Assembly (NCBI RefSeq): GCF_037992945.1
Contig: NZ_CP150304.1
Coordinates: 4,405,501-4,469,500 of the forward strand
Direction of reading: 5' to 3'
DNA from: Peribacillus sp. FSL E2-0218
GTDB taxonomy: Bacteria; Bacillota; Bacilli; Bacillales; DSM-1321
Length of the DNA stretch: 64,000 bases
Each line of letters begins with the position of its first letter. Position 1 is the stretch's first letter. The notes beneath the pieces are model-generated. The model searched no databases. It had not been told where the DNA came from and worked only from the letters and a program-made list of their open reading frames with translations. Shown here one piece after another: positions 58,507 to 64,000 of the stretch. The position numbers and the translations under genes were made by a program.

Positions 58507-61362
58507 TTATGCTTCAACTTCGATCGTTTGTTCTTTGCGCTTGCGAATAACCAAAGTGAGCAACAAGAGCAGGTTAAATACAATGATGCACCCAGTAAGG
58601 AAAAGATAACTGGAGGTCAATGCATCCGCTCCAAGGCTCGCGCTCATCGATTGACGGAAGCCCATGACGGAATACGTCATCGGAATGAACGGATGAACCG
58701 CCCTGTAGAAGTTATTCATTAGCTCGACAGGGAACATTCCCCCGCTTGCACCTATCTGTAATACAAGGAAAATCATCGCTAGTAAGCGACCAGGATTTCC
58801 AAAGGCTACGGTCAGGAAGGTTACAAGGAACATGTAGGTCAGGGAGGTCAAGATTGAAACGATGATGAATTGCCCCAAGCTCTCGACCTGTAAATCCATT
58901 CCCCAGATCATGATTGCATCAAGAACTAATGCCGAAATCGTTGCTTGAATGAATAGCACGGTGAATTTACTGAACCACCATGCCACCCCCGATGTAGGCC
59001 GTGTGGACGGCATGCCTGTCGGGAAGCCCATGTTGAAGGCAATCGCACCTACGAATAATCCTAAAGACAATACATAAGGAGCCAGGGCATGGCCATAATT
59101 CGGTACCTTGCTGATTTTTTGTTCTTTAACCTTTGTTGGTTCAGCAATCATGCTGTAATTAGCTTCTGATGTTTCATTACTGTTTATTTCTTCCGCACCA
59201 TCGCTTAATTTTTGCGAAAGCTCTTTCGTTCCATCTTTCAGTGAGGAGATGCCATCTCCCAGTTTATTTGACCCTTTTGCTAGTTTCGATGAACCTTCAT
59301 TAATCTTACCTGCACCATCAGCAAGCTGGATGACACCATTGCTTAATGTCGGCAGATTGCTTGCCAATTGTTCCGTACCTTCAACAAGTGCAGATGAACC
59401 ATTGTTCAAGGCGGCTGAGTTGGCATTCAGTTCGTTGGCGCCATCGGCCAGTTTGCTCGCCCCTTCGCCTACCTTTTTAACGCCGAACGTATACTTTTCT
59501 AAACCACTTCCAAAGGCTGCCGAGCCTGTTTGGAGCTGGGAGACGCCATTTACCAATTGACCAGAACCCTCAGTTAGTTTCGAGAGGCCATTATTCAACG
59601 ACGAACCGCCTTGTGCCAGCTGATTGATGCCATTCACCAGTTCCGGTGTTCGTTCATTTAGGCTATCGGTTGCTTCCGTTAATTGATTGCTGCCATTAAC
59701 CGCTTCCGACAGACCTGTATTTAATTGCGATGCACCCGGAATGAACTGATTTTCCAGTGAATCCTTTATGGCCGTGTATCCATTCAACGCTGAAACCGCG
59801 TTCGGATTGACTTTATTCACAGCACTATTCAAGGCTGCCACTTGTTCCGGCAGCTGACCTAAACCATTCAAAACTGGCATCACATGGTTCGTTAATTGTG
59901 CAGATAAATCGGATATGCTGCCTGCAAGCGCCGATGCAATTTCCTTTTGGGATCCTGCTTGGATCTGCGCTTCGTTTTGAATCGCCCCGAGTAATTCGGA
60001 TTGCTGTTCACTTGTCATGCCTTTGTAAGCTTCCGTTCCTTTGACGGCATCGATTGTGCTTTGTCCGTTGCTCGCAATGGATGATTGAAGCTGCGTTAGT
60101 GCTGCTTGGCTGTTCTCAAGATCCTTCTTGATGCTTGAAACGGTGCCGGACGTGCTGCTTCCTGCCGGGATCGCTTCTTGCAATTTATTGACGCCGCTTT
60201 GGATGATTGCCAGTCCTTGTGTAAGCTGACTTAGCTGTTCACGAGCAGGCAATTGGCCATCCAGTTTTTTCAAACCATCATTCAACGCCTGACTTCCCTC
60301 CGACAGCTTGGTAATTCCATCATTCAAGCTCCTTTGGCCTTCCGCCAACTTTGGAATGCCTGTCGATTGATCCGTCAGTTGACTTGCATTTTCCGATAAT
60401 AGATTCAAGCCATCATTCAGACTGGCACTGCCGGTTTGTGCTTCCGCTAAGCCATTATTCAAGCTTTGGGCTCCCGGGACCACTTTGGCCAATCCATTCG
60501 AAAGCTGTGAAGAGCCTTGCATCAACGCCTCACTGTTGTTCGTTAACTCTCCTGTACCCGATGCTAGTTCATTAACACCTGTTTGGAGCTGCCCGACTCC
60601 ATTCGTATATTGGGCTATCCCTTTGTTTAATTCCGTTGCGCCGCCTTCCAGTTTATGAACACCGTCCAAAAACTTGCCAACGCCAATTTGAAGCTTATTC
60701 GCCCCGTCCTTGAACGTTAATGTACTGGACGCTAATTTATTCAGATTGTCTGTCACTGCTTTGTTTCCATCATGAAGCTTTTCGGCGCCGTCATCCAATT
60801 TCGATGCCCCATCCGCTGCTTCACTGAAACCATCCCCGATTTCTCCGAGCTGCGAGAAAATCGCTTCCGCATATTCTTTTGTGACACTTTCAGCAATCTC
60901 CGTTTTCAAATTATTCGTTGCCTTAGTCCCGACCGTTTCAGAAACGAAACTGCGTCCAGGATTCGCATCATACGTTAAATTCATTTTCTTAGGCTTCTTA
61001 TCCATAACGGTTGACGCATTTTTCGAAAAATCACGCGGAATCGTCACGACCATATAATACGTACCATCCTTGAATCCTTTTTTCGCCTGTTCTTCCGAAA
61101 CGAAATGCCATTCCAGATCGTCGTTGTCCTTTAACCGATCGACAAGCTCATCGCCGACCGTCAAGGTCTTCCCTTCATATTCTGCCTTCACATCATTATT
61201 CACGACGGCTACAGGCAAATTACCTGTTTTGCCGTACGGGTTCCAGGCGGAACTAAGAAATAATCCTCCATAAATAATCGGAACGAATAGTAAAACAATG
61301 GCGACACCCACCAGTTTTTTATTCGTTAGGAAAAGCTTCCATTCTTGTTTAAGCATATTCAA
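58507..61362 (-). CDS. YhgE/Pip-family membrane protein
   Basis: A 951-residue protein with one N-terminal membrane segment (about 15-36), an extracytoplasmic domain (40-175), a very long coiled region (about 178-725) built of 'LNDGLxKLxEGSxxL'-type 7- and 14-residue repeats, and five C-terminal membrane segments of ABC-2 type (about 760-940). This is the YhgE/Pip architecture (phage infection protein of Lactococcus is the named member); related proteins are linked to type VII secretion or drug export. The TTG start overlaps the stop of the Rrf2 gene (TTGA); ATG at 61356 is an alternative. Confidence 0.92.
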   Translation of the reverse strand: MNMLKQEWKLFLTNKKLVGVAIVLLFVPIIYGGLFLSSAWNPYGKTGNLPVAVVNNDVKAEYEGKTLTVGDELVDRLKDNDDLEWHFVSEEQAKKGFKDGTYYMVVTIPRDFSKNASTVMDKKPKKMNLTYDANPGRSFVSETVGTKATNNLKTEIAESVTKEYAEAIFSQLGEIGDGFSEAADGASKLDDGAEKLHDGNKAVTDNLNKLASSTLTFKDGANKLQIGVGKFLDGVHKLEGGATELNKGIAQYTNGVGQLQTGVNELASGTGELTNNSEALMQGSSQLSNGLAKVVPGAQSLNNGLAEAQTGSASLNDGLNLLSENASQLTDQSTGIPKLAEGQRSLNDGITKLSEGSQALNDGLKKLDGQLPAREQLSQLTQGLAIIQSGVNKLQEAIPAGSSTSGTVSSIKKDLENSQAALTQLQSSIASNGQSTIDAVKGTEAYKGMTSEQQSELLGAIQNEAQIQAGSQKEIASALAGSISDLSAQLTNHVMPVLNGLGQLPEQVAALNSAVNKVNPNAVSALNGYTAIKDSLENQFIPGASQLNTGLSEAVNGSNQLTEATDSLNERTPELVNGINQLAQGGSSLNNGLSKLTEGSGQLVNGVSQLQTGSAAFGSGLEKYTFGVKKVGEGASKLADGANELNANSAALNNGSSALVEGTEQLASNLPTLSNGVIQLADGAGKINEGSSKLAKGSNKLGDGISSLKDGTKELSQKLSDGAEEINSNETSEANYSMIAEPTKVKEQKISKVPNYGHALAPYVLSLGLFVGAIAFNMGFPTGMPSTRPTSGVAWWFSKFTVLFIQATISALVLDAIMIWGMDLQVESLGQFIIVSILTSLTYMFLVTFLTVAFGNPGRLLAMIFLVLQIGASGGMFPVELMNNFYRAVHPFIPMTYSVMGFRQSMSASLGADALTSSYLFLTGCIIVFNLLLLLTLVIRKRKEQTIEVEA

Positions 61363-61865
61363 TTTTTATCACCTGTCTCTTCACACTTTAATTCATTCAA
61401 TGACGCCGAGTTCCAATTCAGGGTCGGAAGTTCTTTTGTACCAAAGCTTTCTCTTAACAGATCTGCCACCGTTTGACTAGAAAAGAACTCCATCAGAAGT
61501 TCATCCGCCTGAGTAAACATCCGGCGAAGAACATCCACTCCCTTTTCCGCATACTCGCCGTCTTTAAACGCTTTTTCAATAAGTCCTGTATCCGGAAACA
61601 TCGCGATCGGGCCTTCCATCGCTTCAATTATTTCGATGTTTTTTATCTCATCTACACTTTTGGCAAGAGAGAGACCGCCATTATTTCCTGGTACGGAAGT
61701 GATGATTTGCTTCACGACCAATTTCCGGATGATCTTTTTCAAATACGAAGGCGAAACTTCTAACCTTCTGCTGATCTCATTAGATGAAAGTGGCACTCTT
61801 TTATCCTGAGTCGAGAGTATGACAATGATGCATATCGCTTGCTCCACCCCTTTTGTTAATTGCAA
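61359..61865 (-). CDS. Rrf2-family transcriptional regulator
   Basis: A 168-residue winged-helix regulator ('GVEQAICIIVILSTQDKRVPLSSNEISRRLEVSPSYLKKIIRKLVVKQIITSVPGNNGGLSLAKSVDEI'). It has only two cysteines, far apart, so no Fe-S cluster of the IscR type. It starts at TTG with AGGTGAAAGGA upstream and overlaps the YhgE start by four bases. The operon order regulator then membrane protein, with a perfect dyad upstream (61900-61918), indicates autoregulation. Confidence 0.9.
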   Translation of the reverse strand: MQLTKGVEQAICIIVILSTQDKRVPLSSNEISRRLEVSPSYLKKIIRKLVVKQIITSVPGNNGGLSLAKSVDEIKNIEIIEAMEGPIAMFPDTGLIEKAFKDGEYAEKGVDVLRRMFTQADELLMEFFSSQTVADLLRESFGTKELPTLNWNSASLNELKCEETGDKN

Positions 61866-61899
61866 TTCCTTTCACCTCTTTATACATAAGTGGACATCC

Positions 61900-61918
61900 A
61901 ATATCCATAATGGATATT
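61900..61918. promoter_or_regulatory. Perfect dyad upstream of the rrf2-yhgE operon
   Basis: AATATCCAT-A-ATGGATATT, a 19-bp perfect palindrome about 35 bp before the Rrf2 start codon; the neighbouring GGACATCCAATATCC extends a half-site. Probable Rrf2 operator. Confidence 0.7.
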
Positions 61919-62023
61919 TCGTATCTATTATTAAACCGCGTTTCAACTTAAAAATCAAGATATTTTATAGAAAAATTTACAAGTCTTTTCTTTTTGGACA
62001 GTACCGAGGAAATACAGAAAGGC

Positions 62024-62065
62024 AAAAGGAAACCCCGCATGACGATATCACGCGGGGTTTCCTTT
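62024..62065. terminator. Terminator of the thioredoxin-like gene
   Basis: AAAGGAAACCCCGC (62025-62038) and GCGGGGTTTCCTTT (62052-62065) form a 14-bp stem; on the minus strand TTGCC follows the T-rich arm. Confidence 0.8.
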
Positions 62066-62076
62066 GTCAGAGACAT

Positions 62077-62391
62077 TTACAGTTCATTTAAAAACTCGTT
62101 GACCGCCTCTGGAGTTTTTGCATTTGCACTGTGCAGATGTGCAACCTTCTCACCATTTTTAAACACTAATAGCGATGGAATTCCCATCACCGTTTGCTCC
62201 TCGGAAATCTCGGGGAACTCGTCACGGTCGATCGTGAACCACTGTTTGTCTTGATGTTCTTGTGTGATTTCATCGATGAACATATCCAAGCGTTTACAAT
62301 CTGGACACCACGTAGTCGTAAAAATTCCGACCGTCAGCCCCTCTTGTTTGATTTGTTCACGGTATTCTTGTTCTGTGCCAATAGTTTTCAT
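62077..62391 (-). CDS. Thioredoxin-family protein (YdbP-like)
   Basis: A 104-residue thioredoxin fold with active site WCPDC (Cys29, Cys32) and cis-proline in 'VMGIPSLLVFKNG'. It resembles B. subtilis YdbP. A general cytoplasmic thiol reductase role is likely, the specific partner unknown. GAGGAGAAATC precedes the ATG. Single-gene unit with its own terminator. Confidence 0.92.
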   Translation of the reverse strand: MKTIGTEQEYREQIKQEGLTVGIFTTTWCPDCKRLDMFIDEITQEHQDKQWFTIDRDEFPEISEEQTVMGIPSLLVFKNGEKVAHLHSANAKTPEAVNEFLNEL

Positions 62392-62535
62392 GATTTCTCC
62401 TCCGCGCCTTTTCTTATCACCGTTTTTACTCCAAGACGAATGTACTCAACGATTACTATATAATTAATTCCTCCGGAGCACAAACGGTTTCTCCTGAACC
62501 ATCAATCAAATGCTCCCACCTGTGTCACGGCGTTG

Positions 62536-62736
62536 ATAATCCGGCCTATATGCGTAAGGCATGCAACCCATATAATTCGGCCTGCATGCCCATTCATTCA
62601 GCCTTCAACTTATATAATTCGACCTTCATCTCATATAATTCGGCCTGCACGCCCATTAATTCGGCCCACACTACATATAATTCGTCCCACACCCAATTAT
62701 TTCGTCCTACATTTCATATAATTCGGCCTACACTCG
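62536..62736. repeat. Phased 21-bp direct-repeat array
   Basis: Units of the form ATAATTCGGCCTxCAxxCCAT recur with TTCG/TTCA at 62576, 62597, 62618, 62639, 62660, 62681, 62701 and 62722, i.e. steps of 21,21,21,21,21,20,21, plus a diverged unit near 62540. The units are degenerate, with the core AATTCGGCC best kept. Since 21 bp is a multiple of three, all frames show artificial heptapeptide repeats; I see no real gene. The rest of 62392-62775 holds nothing else recognised. Confidence 0.85.
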
Positions 62737-62775
62737 GAAAATTTCTACACGCTGCCGTTAGTGGTGGTTTCCTGT

Positions 62776-63174
62776 TCATTCCAAAGGAAGGGTCAGCTGC
62801 CAGGAGACACCAAATTTATCGGATATCCATCCGAACTTCTTGCTAAAGGAATAATCACCCAATGGCATCAGCACTTGTCCGCCTTCGGATAAACCCGAAT
62901 AAAGCCTGTCTATTTCTTCTTCACCATCACATGTAAGGAAGATTGAAAACGAAGGTGTAAACGTAAATTGATGCTCCACATTACTATCGATGCACATGAA
63001 CTCCTGACCCTTTAAGGTGAAGGTGGCTTGCGTGACGCTTCCCTCTGCACCTGGCTCATTGGCTCCATACCGCGTCATGCTTGTTATTTCGGACTCTTCG
63101 ATCAAAGCGGTGTAATAATTCATCGCTTCTTCCGCATTTCCCTGGAACATCAAGAATGGTGTCACTTTTTCCAT
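62776..63174 (-). CDS. VOC/PhnB-like family protein
   Basis: A 132-residue glyoxalase-fold protein of the PhnB/DUF1338-neighbour type ('TPFLMFQGNAEEAMNYYTALI', 'PFSIFLTCDGEEEIDRLYSGLSEGGQVLMPLGDYSFSKKFGWISDKFGVSWQL' pattern). Such proteins were once named 3-demethylubiquinone methyltransferases, but their actual substrate is unknown. AAGGGAG about 11 bases upstream sets the start. Confidence 0.85.
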   Translation of the reverse strand: MEKVTPFLMFQGNAEEAMNYYTALIEESEITSMTRYGANEPGAEGSVTQATFTLKGQEFMCIDSNVEHQFTFTPSFSIFLTCDGEEEIDRLYSGLSEGGQVLMPLGDYSFSKKFGWISDKFGVSWQLTLPLE

Positions 63175-63208
63175 TGGTCATCCAACTCCCTTTTCATCAA
63201 TTGCCCGA

Positions 63209-64000
63209 TTATGGTGCCCACCAGTTCCCTGACACCACAATCATTGCCTGTAATTTTATCGTATTGGCAAAATAGTCATCGTCTTCTTTTGACTGTATGG
63301 TCCGATCCCACAAATCGTTGATCCATTGCTGGTTGGACGAATCGATCATGGCACTCACCATGAGTGGGGCAACGAAGCTTGTACTATTGCCTTCCTCCAC
63401 TGTTTTTCCGCTTAGCGTATAGCCGGATTGAATATTGTTAGGGTCTCCCTCCGTTTCCGCTCTGATCCATTCATTCATCTTCTTTAATTGCGGCAGCGAC
63501 CTATCATCGCCGGTCAGCAAATAATCAACCGTATAGCGCCATGGAGTCCTGCTGCTATTCCAGCTGTAATCGCCATCATTCTCCCCTTCTAAAAAGTCCG
63601 CTTGTGCAGGCTGATATCCATCTGTGGATAGGACAATGAAATCCGGCATCAGACCCGTATCGCGACTTTGTTCTTCATAAATCGTATGCATGATCTCATG
63701 CGCCTTATTCGTTACAGCCGCCCAGTCATGATTCCCTGTTTCCTCCTCGAATACCTTCAAGTGATTGAGAAGAAAATCGGAAGAACGTGTGGCTTTTCCG
63801 TATACCTCATCATCATCCCCGGCCCAGTCGCCCAATTTGATCAGCGACTTCGACCGGTTGATTTCATGCGCCATGATCGCCTCCATGATGTCTTTTGCCT
63901 GGGCAAGATAGTCGATGTTCCCATCGCTTCCCCACTGACGATCAGCCAACAGCAGCGAATAAGCGATATCCATATCGCCATCGGTTGCCGAGTCGGCATC
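63209..64000 (-). CDS. Glycoside hydrolase family 8 protein, N-terminus outside window
   Basis: The C-terminal 263 residues of a GH8 enzyme; the frame is open through the window edge (…DADSATDGD precedes MDIAYSLLLADRQWG). Visible family features: 'ATDGDMDIAYSLLLADRQWGS', 'SLIKLGDWAG', 'SSDFLLNHLKVFEEETG', 'DYSWNSSRTPWRYTVDYLLTGD'. The 'ATDGD' block contains the conserved Asp of the family. GH8 enzymes hydrolyse chitosan, beta-1,4- or mixed glucans or xylan; the specificity and signal peptide lie in the missing part. Confidence 0.9.
   Translation of the reverse strand, partial: DADSATDGDMDIAYSLLLADRQWGSDGNIDYLAQAKDIMEAIMAHEINRSKSLIKLGDWAGDDDEVYGKATRSSDFLLNHLKVFEEETGNHDWAAVTNKAHEIMHTIYEEQSRDTGLMPDFIVLSTDGYQPAQADFLEGENDGDYSWNSSRTPWRYTVDYLLTGDDRSLPQLKKMNEWIRAETEGDPNNIQSGYTLSGKTVEEGNSTSFVAPLMVSAMIDSSNQQWINDLWDRTIQSKEDDDYFANTIKLQAMIVVSGNWWAP

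Noticed and set aside
62536..62736. CRISPR array suspicion for the 21-bp repeats
   Set aside because: Units are 21 bp with no unique spacers, the repeats are degenerate, and no cas genes are present; the periodicity fits a tandem or phased array.
62533..62846. Plus-strand frames with heptapeptide repeats (IIRP-type and YNS-type)
   Set aside because: They arise because 21 bp is a multiple of three; there is no ribosome site, two frames are open at once, and the end overlaps the VOC gene.

Overview
The window reads as ordinary chromosome of a low-GC, endospore-former-type Bacillaceae. The gene set (an RsbR paralog, BdbDC, KtrAB-type K+ uptake under a ydaO-class leader, a YdaD-like general stress dehydrogenase, GtaB/PgcA, bltR/bltD, YwnA/YwnB, a LytD-like glucosaminidase) and the degenerate ~115-bp 'gcgcgacactcctgcggg' repeats point to the Peribacillus/Bacillus simplex neighbourhood. 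That placement is inference from protein resemblance, not a search. I see no rRNA, tRNA, CRISPR array, prophage or transposase gene.

Layout. 0-5.2 kb: repeat copies and a MITE-like insertion, then a carbohydrate ABC importer (lipoprotein plus two permeases) and a LacI-type regulator, with a strong promoter, a perfect-looking operator and a cre-like site. 5.3-10.1 kb: HpaB/YoaI-type flavin monooxygenase, stress SDR, hypothetical, BrnQ with a CodY box. 10.2-13.5 kb: DinB-like protein, GNAT, L-serine dehydratase SdaAB/SdaAA. 14-21.2 kb: two very large secreted proteins, a double-catalytic-domain nuclease and a 5'-nucleotidase, probably a nucleic-acid/phosphate scavenging pair. 22-29.3 kb: lipoprotein, SDR, YlmA-like ATPase, EamA transporter, PepD, VanZ-like protein, and a bltR/bltD pair lacking the efflux pump. 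29.4-34.7 kb: an AT-rich secreted protein facing a tiny membrane protein, an ABC-2 exporter with TetR regulator, an MFS transporter. 34.9-41.4 kb: c-di-AMP riboswitch plus ktr pair, RsbR paralog, methyltransferase, PH-like protein, and a PadR / HAAS-pentapeptide / 32-aa membrane peptide operon.

41.7-49.6 kb is a cell-envelope sugar block: galE, a 1201-aa teichoic-acid-type polymerase fused to a split glycosyltransferase, gtaB and pgcA, which together would make UDP-glucose/UDP-galactose and polyol-phosphate polymer. 50-52.7 kb: ywnB, bdbC, bdbD and ywnA, in which the Rrf2 regulator and its likely target are separated by the disulfide oxidoreductase pair. 52.8-55.9 kb: a nine-SH3-domain glucosaminidase with near-identical tandem DNA repeats.

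56.2-58.5 kb holds the item I consider most interesting: a clear yybP-ykoY (Mn2+) riboswitch, with three mutually exclusive hairpins, directly upstream of an atypical protein-kinase-like gene (YrzF-like) and a lipoprotein, instead of a Mn2+ exporter. It is followed by an SRPBCC/ArsR operon with twin operators. 58.5-64 kb: YhgE/Pip membrane protein with its Rrf2 regulator, thioredoxin-like protein, a phased 21-bp repeat array, a VOC protein and the 3' part of a GH8 glycosidase cut by the window edge.
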